NCBI GenBank assembly: GCA_020851115.1
Contig: JADZDJ010000092.1
Coordinates: 1-64,000 of the forward strand
Direction: 5' to 3'
Length of the DNA stretch: 64,000 nt
DNA from: Pirellulales bacterium
GTDB taxonomy: Bacteria > Planctomycetota > Planctomycetia > Pirellulales > JADZDJ01
How positions within the stretch are numbered: the first letter of the stretch is position 1; every line of letters starts with the position of its first letter. Of this stretch, positions 1-9,115 are shown piece after piece. The position numbers and the translations under genes are program-made. A model generated the notes under the pieces. The model was not told where the DNA came from and made no database searches. It saw only the letters and a list, made by a program, of their open reading frames with translations.

Positions 1-1007
1 ACTTCCCAAACCTCATGATTCCGCCGGACGTCGTCGAGCGTGACGGTGGCCGCTGCAATTCTCTTCTCGACTGGCTTCGAATCGGGCTTGGCGGCCGCTG
101 CCAGATCGCCGAACTCGAACGTTTCAATCTTACCGGGCATCAGCGCCGTCAGCGAACCCTTGAGCGAGTGAATCGACTTGGCGGAGCGTGGCGGCAATTC
201 AAACGGCAATTCCATCTGCACCGCTGTCCCCTGTGGCGCTGGGGCTTCGAGTTCCCCTTCGTCTTGCGCCGGCTTGACCAGGTGGCCTCGGTCATCGGTC
301 GCCTTGAGCGAGGCAAGTGCCTGCTGAAACAAGATCGGTCGCAGTCGCGGCTCCCAGGCAATTTCGAGCGCGAGCTTTAGCGAGCCGCTGTTCTTCACGC
401 CCGGTACGCGCTCGGCGGTCACTCTCGCCACTTCCAGCCGCAGCGGACCGACATAATCGGCCCTCGGCGCTCGAGCGAGTTGCTCCGGCGATTTCGCGAT
501 CAACGACAGATCCGCATCGTGGGCGTAGTTGTAAGTCGTCATGTTCGCGCGATCGAGCAACGTATCCAGGGCTTGCCAAAAGGGCGTTTTTTCAAAATCG
601 GTCGTCACCTCAGGATCGGTGACTTGCTGGCCAAATTGCTCGCGGTAGTCAACCACTTTGTTGCCGGTTTGCTTTTCGATCGCGGCAAGCGCTTGGGACA
701 GTCTCATCGAACCAGCCAAGCTCACTGCTGAGCCTTGCACCGAAACGGCGGCAGTTTGTTTCTCGATGGTTTGGCGAATCCGCTTCAGCCGTAGTTCGAT
801 CTCCGCCGAGCCGCCAGGCTGATTCGGCAACCGATCGAGCACCTCGACGCCCATGCCGATGAGTTTTTCCTCGGCCCCATTCCGCGCGCTCAACTCCGCG
901 GCATCAAGTTGCCGCACCAACCGACGAACTTCGGCGGCTCGATCATCTGCTGCCGCGCCATCGACTTGGCCGGCCAAGGCCAAAGAAATTAGGAAGAAAA
1001 ATGTCAC
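1..1007 (-). CDS. Hypothetical secreted protein, C-terminus cut by window edge
   Basis: An open frame on the minus strand runs without a stop from about 1007 off the left edge (about 335 residues visible). I do not recognise the family. It begins with a hydrophobic stretch (V-T-F-F-F-L-I-S-L-A-L-A-G) ending near A-A-A-D-D, consistent with a signal peptide, so the product is probably exported. Next comes a charged helical part (AAEVRRLVRQLDAAELSA...), then a segment reading MRLSQALAAIEKQTGNKVVD that resembles the short secretin/TonB N-terminal-type fold often seen in planctomycete secreted proteins; that resemblance is a guess. The GTG at 1007 was chosen because it opens the hydrophobic segment; the frame stays open a little further upstream without a better start. 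Codon use is normal for the window. The frame is firm, the function unknown. Confidence 0.7.
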   Translation of the reverse strand, partial: MTFFFLISLALAGQVDGAAADDRAAEVRRLVRQLDAAELSARNGAEEKLIGMGVEVLDRLPNQPGGSAEIELRLKRIRQTIEKQTAAVSVQGSAVSLAGSMRLSQALAAIEKQTGNKVVDYREQFGQQVTDPEVTTDFEKTPFWQALDTLLDRANMTTYNYAHDADLSLIAKSPEQLARAPRADYVGPLRLEVARVTAERVPGVKNSGSLKLALEIAWEPRLRPILFQQALASLKATDDRGHLVKPAQDEGELEAPAPQGTAVQMELPFELPPRSAKSIHSLKGSLTALMPGKIETFEFGDLAAAAKPDSKPVEKRIAAATVTLDDVRRNHEVWE

Positions 1008-1443
1008 AAAAGCATCGCTCCAAGCGAAAAGACCGCAGTTTGCCTCCGCCTTTAACCATACTACGCGGCTGCGGCGCGCGATGCCAGTCGGCGGCATTCG
1101 ACTTCGAGTCCCATCGCAGTCTGCTTTGGAGTCGAGGCACGACGGGCAGCCCGAAACGTGGAGCACCCGTAGCGGTAGATCGGTTTTCAATCCGTCTTCG
1201 GCATCCATTTGGTTTGTGCGGCAGGCTGCCAATTCGCTCTACCTTGGGCCGGAAAACCCCCCTATGTACTGCCCCAGGTTCCTTGATTCTAGATGGAAAG
1301 TGGGGTAAATTCGCTGCCAAACAATTGCTCTCATTGCGGTCGCGGTTGGTGTCTGATTGGGGGCGCCTTGACGCAGCCAATGGAGCGTTTGGGACGAAAC
1401 GGCGGACACCGATCAACTTTCCCCATACTTCTACGCAATAACA
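1008..1443. other. Intergenic region, no supported gene
   Basis: This stretch lies between the leftward secreted protein and the rightward oxidoreductase, so it should contain both promoters. Short overlapping frames here have no family resemblance. A segment near 1165-1245 has tRNA-like fragments but does not fold into a cloverleaf. No convincing sigma-70 boxes were found. Confidence 0.5.
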
Positions 1444-2577
1444 ATGGCCAAGAAAAAAGTTCGCGTGGCAATCGTCGGTTTAGGCTTCGGAGCGGAATTT
1501 ATTCCCCTTTATCAGCGACATCCCCATGCCGAGATGTACGCCATCTGTCGCCGCAACGAGGCCGAACTGAACAAGGTCGGCGACGTGTTCAAAGTGGAAA
1601 CACGATACACGAAGCTGGAGGACGTACTGGCCGATCCTAAAGTGGACGCGGTTCACATCAATTCGCCAATTCCCGATCATGCCGCGCAGACAATCGCTTC
1701 GCTTGACGCCGGCAAGCACGTCGCCTGCACGGTGCCGATGGGAACTTCGCTCGACGAATGCCGGCGGATTGTTGAAGCTCAGCGTCGCGCCAATAAGAAC
1801 TACATGATGATGGAAACCGTCGTCTATAGCCGCGAGTTTCTGTTCGTCAAGGAAATGTACGACAAAGGTGAGCTTGGCCGCATCCAGTTCCTCCGCGGCT
1901 CGCACCAGCAAGACATGGACGGCTGGCCCAACTATTGGCCCGGCTTGCCGCCGATGTGGTACGCGACGCATTGCGTCAGCCCGTGTTTGGCGCTGATGAA
2001 TAAGCTGGCGGAGAGCGTCGTTTGCCACGGTTCGGGGCGAATTCGTGAAGAACTAGTCCGGCACTACAACAGCCCGTATGCGATCGAGACGGCGACGTTC
2101 AAGATGCGCGATAGCGACGTGGTCGCCGAAGTGACTCGCAGCTTGTTCGACGTGGCCCGGCAATACCGCGAAAGTTTCGACGCCTACGGCGACAAAAAGA
2201 GCTTCGAGTGGCAGCAAATCGAGCACGAAAAGCCGACGATCCATACCAAGAACACTGCGGAAACGCCGCGCACGGAAGCGGAAATTCCGCAGCGCGTCAA
2301 AGTGCCCGACTACGCTCATCTGCTGCCGCGGTCGATTCGCAAATTCACGAAGAAGGGCGTCTACGACTTGGACGGAACGCAACATTTGTCGTTTACGCAA
2401 GGCGCTGGCCACGGCGGCTCGCACCCGCACTTGGCTCACGAATTTTTGATGTCGATCGTGGAAGAACGCCCTGCACGGCCAGACGCGGAAACAAGCGCCA
2501 ACTGGACGATGACGGGCATTTGCGCTCACGAATCGGCGGTGAGCGGCGGAACGCGGGTGGAGATTCCGCGGTTCTAG
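1444..2577 (+). CDS. Gfo/Idh/MocA-family oxidoreductase
   Basis: A 377-residue NAD(P)-dependent oxidoreductase of the glucose-fructose oxidoreductase/inositol dehydrogenase family, probably acting on a sugar or sugar acid in the cytoplasm. The N-terminal Rossmann fold is clear: VAIVGLGFG at residues 8-16 binds the dinucleotide and HINSPIPDHA at 71-80 is the usual second loop. The position that normally reads E-K-P, whose lysine is catalytic in classic members, here reads T-V-P-M-G (96-100), so the lysine is missing; some subfamilies share this. The C-terminal half is the alpha/beta substrate domain, with a conserved-looking GAGHGGSHPHLAHEF near 320. There is no signal peptide. The ATG at 1444 directly precedes the Lys-rich start MAKKKVRVAIVG. 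Family is certain; substrate is unknown. Confidence 0.9.
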   Translation: MAKKKVRVAIVGLGFGAEFIPLYQRHPHAEMYAICRRNEAELNKVGDVFKVETRYTKLEDVLADPKVDAVHINSPIPDHAAQTIASLDAGKHVACTVPMGTSLDECRRIVEAQRRANKNYMMMETVVYSREFLFVKEMYDKGELGRIQFLRGSHQQDMDGWPNYWPGLPPMWYATHCVSPCLALMNKLAESVVCHGSGRIREELVRHYNSPYAIETATFKMRDSDVVAEVTRSLFDVARQYRESFDAYGDKKSFEWQQIEHEKPTIHTKNTAETPRTEAEIPQRVKVPDYAHLLPRSIRKFTKKGVYDLDGTQHLSFTQGAGHGGSHPHLAHEFLMSIVEERPARPDAETSANWTMTGICAHESAVSGGTRVEIPRF

Positions 2578-2732
2578 TCAACGGGTCTGGCGAGCCATCC
2601 TTGGATTTTGCATCGCCAGTTTGCGATACCATTCGGCTGGCGGGGCGCAAGGATGCATTTCCTGAGCCAAGGCAGCGCGCAGCCCGTAAATATCGCCGAC
2701 TCCATTTCGTCCAGGGCGAGTGCGCCCGCCCG

Positions 2733-3413
2733 CTATAACTCTTTCACGTAGATATTCTTGAAATAGAGTGTATTGCCGTGGTTTTGCAGTTCGATGGCAC
2801 CGGTCGGATCGATGGGCTTGTCGCGATCCCAGTAATTCTCCATTGTTACGTTATCGACGACTTGTTTGCCGTTGAGCCAGACACTTACCTTGTCGCCGAC
2901 CATGCGGATGCGAAACGTATTCCACTGGCCGACCGGACGATCTGCCTTATCGGAAGGCTTGCTGGGATTTTTTTGATTGTTATATAGCCCGCCCGAACCA
3001 ACGTCGGCGTTGGCGTTGGCGGTATCCCAAATTTGAACCTGCGGCGAGCCGCGGAGGTAAATGCCGCTATCGCCTTTTGGTTCGATCTTCCAGTCGACCA
3101 ACATCTCAAAATCGCCGTAATCTTTGCTTGTGCAAAGGTTGTCGCCTTTGCCGTCGAACAGTAGCACGCCATCGACGGCCTTCCAATGTTCTCGCATGCT
3201 CTGGTCGGCCTTTTCCTGCTCCGCGGCCAGTTGCTCGGCCGTCATCTTGGCACGCTTCGGAGGATCGGCGACCAAGCCTTTCCAACCGGTCAAGTCTTGG
3301 CCGTTAAACAGCGGGGTGAACCCTGCCGGCGGCGTATTATCGGCGGCGTGAGCCAAAGCTGCGGACAAAAACAGACAGATGCAACAGGCAAAAAGCAGTA
3401 AATGAAGTTTCAT
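2733..3413 (-). CDS. DUF1080 (3-keto-disaccharide hydrolase-type) secreted protein
   Basis: A 226-residue exported protein with a single DUF1080 domain, a concanavalin-like beta sandwich very abundant in planctomycetes and linked to glycan breakdown (3-keto-glycoside hydrolase activity is known for some relatives). Residues 1-24 are a typical signal peptide ending AHAA. The domain opens with FTPLFNGQDLTGWK (32-45) and includes the signature GDSGIYLRGSPQVQIWD (114-130). The start overlaps the stop of the upstream PmoA-type gene by four bases (ATGA at 3410-3413), so the two are translationally coupled and probably act together on an imported or periplasmic sugar. Length is typical of single-domain members. 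The exact substrate cannot be read from sequence. Confidence 0.92.
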   Translation of the reverse strand: MKLHLLLFACCICLFLSAALAHAADNTPPAGFTPLFNGQDLTGWKGLVADPPKRAKMTAEQLAAEQEKADQSMREHWKAVDGVLLFDGKGDNLCTSKDYGDFEMLVDWKIEPKGDSGIYLRGSPQVQIWDTANANADVGSGGLYNNQKNPSKPSDKADRPVGQWNTFRIRMVGDKVSVWLNGKQVVDNVTMENYWDRDKPIDPTGAIELQNHGNTLYFKNIYVKEL

Positions 3414-4768
3414 GGTGCGTGGTTTCCGGTGCTGTTCGAGGACGAATCGGGAAATTGCGTTACGGTGACTTTCGGTGGTTCGTCAAAATCGGCATCCTTT
3501 GCCGCTGCTTGTTCGATCGTCATTTCGCCCGATTGAATCCATAGGCGATAGCGAACTTCGAGCGGCGCTGCTGGGGTCGCTTCGGCGACGAAGTACGAGC
3601 CAAAACGGCCGTAATCCCGTTCGCTGTAGCGAGCTTCCTTCGGATTGTTGGGCGAGTCCATATATTCTACCGTATACCGCTGGCCACCGACGACGATGCT
3701 CATGGCGTTCCACGGCAAATTGACCGTGTTGATCTCAGGCGTCTTCGCGTCCCAATTGCGAGTTTCGCCGAGTTTGCCTTTGCCGTCGGGGCGCAAGTAG
3801 TACGTTTGCGGGTTGGGTTGCAACTTCCCTTTGGCAATGAACCTGCGGTTGACGGCATCGTCTTGACCCGTTTGCGTCTGCATCGCCACCTCTTGTGCGG
3901 CGCGAAATTGAAACCCGGCATGTTGCGGATCGCCGTCAACTTTCATTGTTCCGCTGAGCGGCGCGACGCGCGACGCAAAATCGATCAACGTTCCGTCCGG
4001 CACATGGTAAACCGTCAGTTCACGCTCTTCGTTGGCAAATAGCTCGCTTGCTCTGCCGTGCCAGCTTATTGCGGAACGCTGCCGCGCCAGCACCGGTCCC
4101 GCCTCGCTGGAAATCACTTTTTCGTGTCGCTGGTAAGCACCGTCGCGGCAATGCCACACGTCGCAAACTTTGTCGCCGTCGTAGGTAACTTTCATGAAAC
4201 CGAAAAACAGCCCGCGATGATGCGTGAACAGCCCGCCGGGGCCTTTGGTCAACAACACCTTGCCCGACGGGTCGTACACATGATGAAACGGCTTCAATGT
4301 TGCCTCGCGCGCTTCCGGCGACGATTCATCGAGCGGCTTGCAGATATACGTTAGCACCAGGCGAGCGCCATCAAACAAGTCCATGGACTCGCCGGGGTGT
4401 TCTTCCCATCGAAAGCTGGCCGGTGGTTTGAGTTGAACCTCGGTTGTCTTGAATAGCTTGCTTTGCCCCGCGTCTTCCGACGGCAAGATAAAATGCAGTT
4501 CGTTCACGGCGTTCGGTGCAGCGAGCAGGCTCGGACCAGTGACTTGCGACAGGCATTTCCGCTCAGCGCCCGCGACGACGACGTTTCCGAGGTCAAGATT
4601 TTTCTGTGTGATTGGAACGACGATCGGTGAATGCCGTCGATCGAACTTGCCGGCCTCGACCGTGATCGTGATACCTGCCGCACGAACCGCCGAGGAAAAT
4701 GCAACGATGGCAGCCAGCAAGCAGGCGGCGCGCCGCACAGAGCAAGCTTTTTCCATGGTCGATGCCAA
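3410..4768 (-). CDS. PmoA-family (DUF6807) secreted protein
   Basis: A 452-residue protein of the PmoA/DUF6807 family, named for a methane-monooxygenase-like annotation but in planctomycetes and Bacteroidetes a secreted, carbohydrate-locus-associated beta-rich protein of unknown activity. A signal peptide covers about residues 1-30 (VRRAACLLAAIVAFSSAVRAA). Characteristic segments are LTKGPGGLFTHHRGLFFGF near 172-190 and a C-terminal SERDYGRFGSYF...RLWIQSGEMTIEQ. Its stop overlaps the start of the DUF1080 gene, making an operon. The translation could also start at the Met four residues later (4756). It faces the GDSL hydrolase gene divergently across about 250 bases. Family assignment is good; the biochemical role is not known. 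Confidence 0.85.
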   Translation of the reverse strand: MASTMEKACSVRRAACLLAAIVAFSSAVRAAGITITVEAGKFDRRHSPIVVPITQKNLDLGNVVVAGAERKCLSQVTGPSLLAAPNAVNELHFILPSEDAGQSKLFKTTEVQLKPPASFRWEEHPGESMDLFDGARLVLTYICKPLDESSPEAREATLKPFHHVYDPSGKVLLTKGPGGLFTHHRGLFFGFMKVTYDGDKVCDVWHCRDGAYQRHEKVISSEAGPVLARQRSAISWHGRASELFANEERELTVYHVPDGTLIDFASRVAPLSGTMKVDGDPQHAGFQFRAAQEVAMQTQTGQDDAVNRRFIAKGKLQPNPQTYYLRPDGKGKLGETRNWDAKTPEINTVNLPWNAMSIVVGGQRYTVEYMDSPNNPKEARYSERDYGRFGSYFVAEATPAAPLEVRYRLWIQSGEMTIEQAAAKDADFDEPPKVTVTQFPDSSSNSTGNHAP

Positions 4769-5020
4769 AAGGGTGGGATGGCGGGTGGGGAGCCTGAGGT
4801 TGCTGCGTCGTTACCGGCGTAGAACAGACCGCATCTAAGATACTCCTGCGCCCTGGCAGACTCAACTAGCTTGCGGAAAAAACATGGGTGCGGCGGCCAT
4901 GCTTGGCGTGAAAATGCTGGTTCAAACGCAAAAAACTCCTTCCTTCTTGACGATTCGCCTCGTATGCTAAGACCGTCCCGCCAAGTGTTCTCCTCCCTCC
5001 TGCCGAAAGGAAATTTTGAG

Positions 5021-5767
5021 ATGAATTCCGATGTTGCGCCTGCCCTGCCAGCTTTGATCGCCGTCGCCTTTCTTTCGACCGTCACTCCGTGCGTCGTATT
5101 GGCCCAGCGCCAAGCCGCCGAAAAAAACTCGGCAACGAGTCCCATGCTTCATCAGGGCACGGAAAAACGCCACGAAAGTTTTAATGCGCGCGCCAAGCAG
5201 GGTAAGGTGGACCTGATTTTCATCGGCGACTCGATTACCCAAGGCTGGGAAGGCGAGGGTAAAGATGTTTGGCGGAAATTCTACGATGGCCGCAAAGCAA
5301 TGAACCTCGGCATCGGCGGCGACCGCACCCAACACGTCCTCTGGCGACTGGAAAACGGCAACATCGACGGCATCAAACCGAAGCTGGCGGTCATCATGAT
5401 CGGCACGAACAATGTTCCCGCCGGCAACGCGCCGGATGAAATTGCCGCCGGCATCGAGGCGATCGTCAAAAAAATTCGAACCGCTTTGCCCGAAACCAAA
5501 ATCCTACTGCTCGGTATTTTCCCTCGCGACGCGAAGCCCGATAGCGAAATGCGTGCAAAGATCGGCAAGGTAAACGCGAAGATTTCCAAGCTTTCTGACG
5601 GCAGCAACGTCGTGTATCTCGATATTGGCCCGAAATTTTTGAACGCGGATGGCACGCTATCAAAAGAAATTATGCCCGACTTGCTCCATCTTTCACCTCA
5701 GGGTTACCAGATATGGGCCGATGCCATTGAACCGAAAGTGGCCGAGTTATTGGGTGAACACAAATAA
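5021..5767 (+). CDS. Secreted GDSL/SGNH hydrolase (PAF-acetylhydrolase-like)
   Basis: A 248-residue SGNH-fold esterase of the type annotated as platelet-activating factor acetylhydrolase beta/gamma-like, usually a deacetylase or esterase acting on glycans or lipids. All four SGNH blocks are visible: the serine nucleophile in IGDSITQGW (Ser71), the glycine of GIGGDR (about 97-102), the asparagine of GTNN (128-131) and the DLLHLSPQGY pair (Asp220, His223). The N-terminus to about residue 28 is a signal peptide ending VLAQ. The ATG at 5021 was chosen over an upstream in-frame ATG at 4871 because it follows a good ribosome site (GAAAGGA, 5005-5011) and opens the signal peptide. It is divergent from the PmoA/DUF1080 operon and may share its regulation. 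Confidence 0.9.
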   Translation: MNSDVAPALPALIAVAFLSTVTPCVVLAQRQAAEKNSATSPMLHQGTEKRHESFNARAKQGKVDLIFIGDSITQGWEGEGKDVWRKFYDGRKAMNLGIGGDRTQHVLWRLENGNIDGIKPKLAVIMIGTNNVPAGNAPDEIAAGIEAIVKKIRTALPETKILLLGIFPRDAKPDSEMRAKIGKVNAKISKLSDGSNVVYLDIGPKFLNADGTLSKEIMPDLLHLSPQGYQIWADAIEPKVAELLGEHK

Positions 5768-6017
5768 GAGGATTCGGGGAAAAATGCCCGCCCTTGCCAC
5801 CCTTGGGCCGTAAGGCTGCATCGTAGATTCGGGTTGAGCGCCGATCTTCCGACCCCGTACTCGGTCTCGATTGAACTTCTCCTAAAGCCAGGAGCGTACT
5901 GATAAAAAATACAGATTAGCGATCGTGAGCAGTTCCGTTTTTCATCTACTTCTCCACCACCGCGGCTGCTTCCCCTTCAAGGTGACTGCGGCCTGACGGC
6001 CGCGCCATGGAACAGAC

Positions 6018-7046
6018 ATGCTTCCGCCCGGCCAACAACTCGTTGCCTGCGACAAGTGGCCGCTGGTTGGCGAGCGAGCGCCAAACGGCGCGCTCGATCC
6101 GTGGATCATCCACGTTGCCGGGTTGGTTTCCAACCCTCAAATTCTCGCGCTGGGCGGGCTAAGAAAATTCGGCTGGGTCGAGCAAGTCGTCGACATCCAC
6201 TGCGTCACGCGCTGGTCAAAACCCGGCGTTCGATTTGGCGGCGTTACGCTCCAGTCGATTCTCGACCGCGCCTTGCCGCAGCCATCGGCTCGGTATATTT
6301 CGCTGGTCGCACACAGCCATCGGCATCACAGCACATCGCTGCCGCTAGCCGACGCTCTGGAACTGGACACGATGTTGGCGTTGGAAGTCAATGGCGAGCC
6401 GCTGCCGGTTGAACATGGTGGGCCGGTGCGCGTTGTTGTGCCGGGGCGATATTTTTATAAGAGCTTGAAATGGCTAGCGGCGATTGAGCTACTCGCCGAC
6501 GATCGACTTGGCTACTGGGAAAGCGTCGCCGGCTATCACAACCGGGCCGACCCGTGGCGCGAGCAGCGATATGTCGCCACAGGATTGACCAAGCAGCAGG
6601 CCCAAGTCATGCTGGCCGCGCGCGACATCCGCAGCCAAGAACTGCGAAACTTGGCGGCGGCCCAGTTCGACCTATCGGGCCTGACCGCGAGCCGGGCGAT
6701 CTTGCGAAACGCCAATTTTCGCCGCGCGAAGCTGTCCAAGGCAAACTTTGACGGCGCCAACCTCTCGAATGCCCACTTTGAGGACGCCGATTTGTCGTCC
6801 GCCAGCTTTGTCGGCGCCGATGTCGAAGGCGCGGATTTCCGCGGCAGCAATCTGCGCGGAGCCAATTTTTCCGGTGCATCGCTGGTGGGCGTTTCGTTTT
6901 GCGAGCCTTTCGAGAGTACGGCAGGCCATGATGCAATCTTCCAACATGGCGCGAAGCTGGACAGCACGACGCTGTTGCCACTCGGTGCCGCAGAAATGCT
7001 CACGCCCGACCAGTCTACCTATTTGAAACTGGTCCTACGAAATTGA
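6018..7046 (+). CDS. Molybdopterin-oxidoreductase domain fused to pentapeptide repeats
   Basis: A 342-residue two-part protein. Residues 1-180 match the sulfite-oxidase/YedY-type molybdopterin domain: DPWIIHVAGLV near the start, DIHCVTRWS with the cysteine (Cys62) that normally ligates molybdenum, and HGGPVRVVVPGRYFYKSLKW at 133-152. Residues about 210-294 form a pentapeptide-repeat helix (ANFRRAKLSKANFDGANLSNAHFEDADLSS pattern, A(D/N)LxX every five residues). A short tail follows. There is no twin-arginine or other signal peptide, so unlike YedY it should stay in the cytoplasm. The in-frame stop at 5994 leaves the ATG at 6018 as the first start. No partner reductase or cytochrome gene is adjacent. 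Both domains are clear; the reaction and the reason for the fusion are unknown. Confidence 0.85.
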   Translation: MLPPGQQLVACDKWPLVGERAPNGALDPWIIHVAGLVSNPQILALGGLRKFGWVEQVVDIHCVTRWSKPGVRFGGVTLQSILDRALPQPSARYISLVAHSHRHHSTSLPLADALELDTMLALEVNGEPLPVEHGGPVRVVVPGRYFYKSLKWLAAIELLADDRLGYWESVAGYHNRADPWREQRYVATGLTKQQAQVMLAARDIRSQELRNLAAAQFDLSGLTASRAILRNANFRRAKLSKANFDGANLSNAHFEDADLSSASFVGADVEGADFRGSNLRGANFSGASLVGVSFCEPFESTAGHDAIFQHGAKLDSTTLLPLGAAEMLTPDQSTYLKLVLRN

Positions 7047-7101
7047 TCTGCCGCCCGCTCAAAGCCGAACTACCCACGGCGATCATCGTGCCCACTGCGA
7101 A

Positions 7102-8262
7102 TTACTTGCCAAGAAAATGCGGCCAGAGTGCATCGCTGACAAACAGCCCTTCGCGCGTCAGCCGCACGGTGTCGCCGTCGTCCGCCAGCAGTCCGGCAAC
7201 GACAAATCGCCGTAACGGAACGGCAAACAGTTTGTCGATTTCGTAGCCGGTTCGATCGGCAAACCAGCCCCGCCGAACGCCTTGCAATCGCCGCAAGCCG
7301 AATACGAGTAGTTCGCGCGCACGATCTTCCGGCGAAAGTCGCTCTTGCTCGGCAATTGGCCGTTGGCCAGCCGACAGCTTTTGCAGCCATGCCGTCACGC
7401 TGCGAACGTTGGTTTCTCGCACACCGTCGATGTGCCGAGCGGCCGACGGTCCGGCGGCAAAGTACTCGCCGCCGGTCCAATAGACCTCGTTGTGATGGCA
7501 GCGCTTTCCGGGCCGGGCAAAATTAGAAACTTCGTAATGCTCGAAGCCCGCGGCGGTTAGGTCGTCGATGGCCGTCGCGTACATTTGCCGTTCTTCCTCT
7601 TCCCCCAGTGGTTGTAAATGGCCGGCGCGCAGGCGATTCCAAAACGTCGTGCCCCGCTCCAAGGTCAGCCCGTAGGTGGAAATATGATCGGGGCAAAGGC
7701 CGATGGCCGCTTGCAGGTCGCCCCGCCACTGAGCGAGCGTTTCGCCGGGCGCGCTGAAAATCAGATCGAGCGATACATCGAGCCGACGGCTTCCCGCAAT
7801 ATCAATTGCGGTGGCGATTTGCTCGGCCGTATGATCGCGCTCCAGCAATCGCAGTTTCTCGGCGTGCAACGACTGTGCGCCCAAGCTGAGCCGCGTCGTG
7901 CCGCTGTTCGCCAGAATATCAACCGTTTCCGCGTCGATATCGCTCGGATTCGCCTCGACGCTGAATTCAGCCACTTTCGACAGCGGATGCCATCGCAGCA
8001 CAATTTCCAATAGTCGCCGCAACTGATCGCCGCGCAAATGCGTCGGCGTGCCACCGCCGAGAAACAGCGTATCCACTTCGCAAGGCTGGCCCAGGAAGCC
8101 CAATTCGCGTTCGAGCGACGAGAGAAATGGTTCGATCAAATCATCGCGACCGGCTACCAAAGTGAAGTTGCAATACCCGCAGCGATGCTGACAAAACGGC
8201 ACGTGAATATATGCGGATCGCGACGAAACTTTCGCCTGCCTGTCGCCTGCTGCCTGCCGCAT
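7102..8262 (-). CDS. hemW: HemW-like radical SAM protein
   Basis: A 386-residue radical SAM protein of the HemN/HemW family. HemW proteins are heme chaperones and were long annotated as oxygen-independent coproporphyrinogen III oxidases. The 4Fe-4S motif CxxxCxxC is at Cys24, Cys28 and Cys31 within YIHVPFCQHRCGYCNF, followed by TLFLGGGTPTHL, the usual Gly-rich SAM site, and EANPSD. The C-terminal HemN domain (NEVYWTGGEYFAAGPSAARH) is complete. The short form lacking the HemN N-terminal extension and the single extra Cys of true CPO fits HemW. The start lies 13 bases downstream of the RNase Z-like gene's stop, so they are probably cotranscribed. Confidence 0.88.
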   Translation of the reverse strand: MRQAAGDRQAKVSSRSAYIHVPFCQHRCGYCNFTLVAGRDDLIEPFLSSLERELGFLGQPCEVDTLFLGGGTPTHLRGDQLRRLLEIVLRWHPLSKVAEFSVEANPSDIDAETVDILANSGTTRLSLGAQSLHAEKLRLLERDHTAEQIATAIDIAGSRRLDVSLDLIFSAPGETLAQWRGDLQAAIGLCPDHISTYGLTLERGTTFWNRLRAGHLQPLGEEEERQMYATAIDDLTAAGFEHYEVSNFARPGKRCHHNEVYWTGGEYFAAGPSAARHIDGVRETNVRSVTAWLQKLSAGQRPIAEQERLSPEDRARELLVFGLRRLQGVRRGWFADRTGYEIDKLFAVPLRRFVVAGLLADDGDTVRLTREGLFVSDALWPHFLGK

Positions 8263-8275
8263 AGCGCCCTCGCTC

Positions 8276-9115
8276 TCAAACCCACAAATGCAGCCGCCCG
8301 CCCAGCATGTCGGGAATTCGTCGCTCGACCAGGTGCCGGATGCGCTTGCCGGTGTACCGCGCGCTGAAATGGGCCGCGATAATCAGTTCGTTCTTGAATC
8401 GTTCGCGGCGTTCCAGCAGGTCGTCCAGATGGATATGGCCAAATTTGTGGATTTTTTCCTTGCGGTGAGAAGGGGCGATGAACGTCAACTCGGTAATCAG
8501 CACGCGGGCCTCGTACATCGCCGGGCAGCGGTCGAGTCCGCCAGGGGCGCTGTCTCCCAAATAGGCCAGCAGCGGCACGCGCACCTCGGCCGTCACTTCG
8601 GTGCCGGCCTGCCTCAGGTCGCGGATTTTGTCTCCCGGCAGGCCATGAAACTCGGGTTTCAGTTTGTGACGACGGTCCCACACGACAAACCCCAGCGACG
8701 GCACTCGATGCTCGGTGGCCGACACCGTGACAACGTGTTCCCGCGACAGGTCGATTTCGTCTCCCGGCTTGGTCGCCACCAGGTTGCAGGGCATCCGACC
8801 GCCGTCCAGTCGCGTGAACAATTTCAAAATCCGCTCGGCTGGCTCGACGGCGTATTCGGGCAGATAGATGGTCGGCGGCGTCATTTTCATCATCCGACGC
8901 CGGGCGACGTACACTGGCAGGGCGGCGATGTGATCGAGATGGCAATGCGACACGAACCACGTTTCGGTTCCCATAAATGCCCACGGCTGCAACCCCAAAT
9001 CGAATCCCAACTTCATTTCGGGCAGCCGCCAATAGGTTTGCACGGCGGCCCGCGAGTAGCCCTCGATCGTGAGGCCCTTGAACTCGAGCGATTTGACGGG
9101 AGCATTATCGATCAT
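8276..9115 (-). CDS. RNase Z-like metallo-beta-lactamase fold hydrolase
   Basis: A 279-residue metallo-beta-lactamase-fold protein closest in pattern to RNase Z/ElaC, the tRNA 3'-end nuclease. The metal motif HxHxDH is present as SHCHLDH (His57, His59, Asp61, His62), and later metal ligands appear in TEHRVPSLGF and GDSAPGGLDR, with a C-terminal HFSARYTGKRIRHLV. It is unusual in having EGYSRAAVQTYWRLPEMKLGFD before the motif, so a related but distinct phosphodiesterase role remains possible. The frame extends upstream to a TTG at 9208, but the ATG at 9115 matches the family N-terminus better. It is followed closely by hemW on the same strand. Confidence 0.8.
   Translation of the reverse strand: MIDNAPVKSLEFKGLTIEGYSRAAVQTYWRLPEMKLGFDLGLQPWAFMGTETWFVSHCHLDHIAALPVYVARRRMMKMTPPTIYLPEYAVEPAERILKLFTRLDGGRMPCNLVATKPGDEIDLSREHVVTVSATEHRVPSLGFVVWDRRHKLKPEFHGLPGDKIRDLRQAGTEVTAEVRVPLLAYLGDSAPGGLDRCPAMYEARVLITELTFIAPSHRKEKIHKFGHIHLDDLLERRERFKNELIIAAHFSARYTGKRIRHLVERRIPDMLGGRLHLWV

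Noticed and set aside
1150-1250. tRNA-like segment in the first intergenic gap
   Set aside because: A stem-loop resembling an anticodon arm (loop TTGAAAA on the minus strand) is visible, but D-arm, T-arm (no GGTTCGA-type loop) and acceptor stem cannot be matched.
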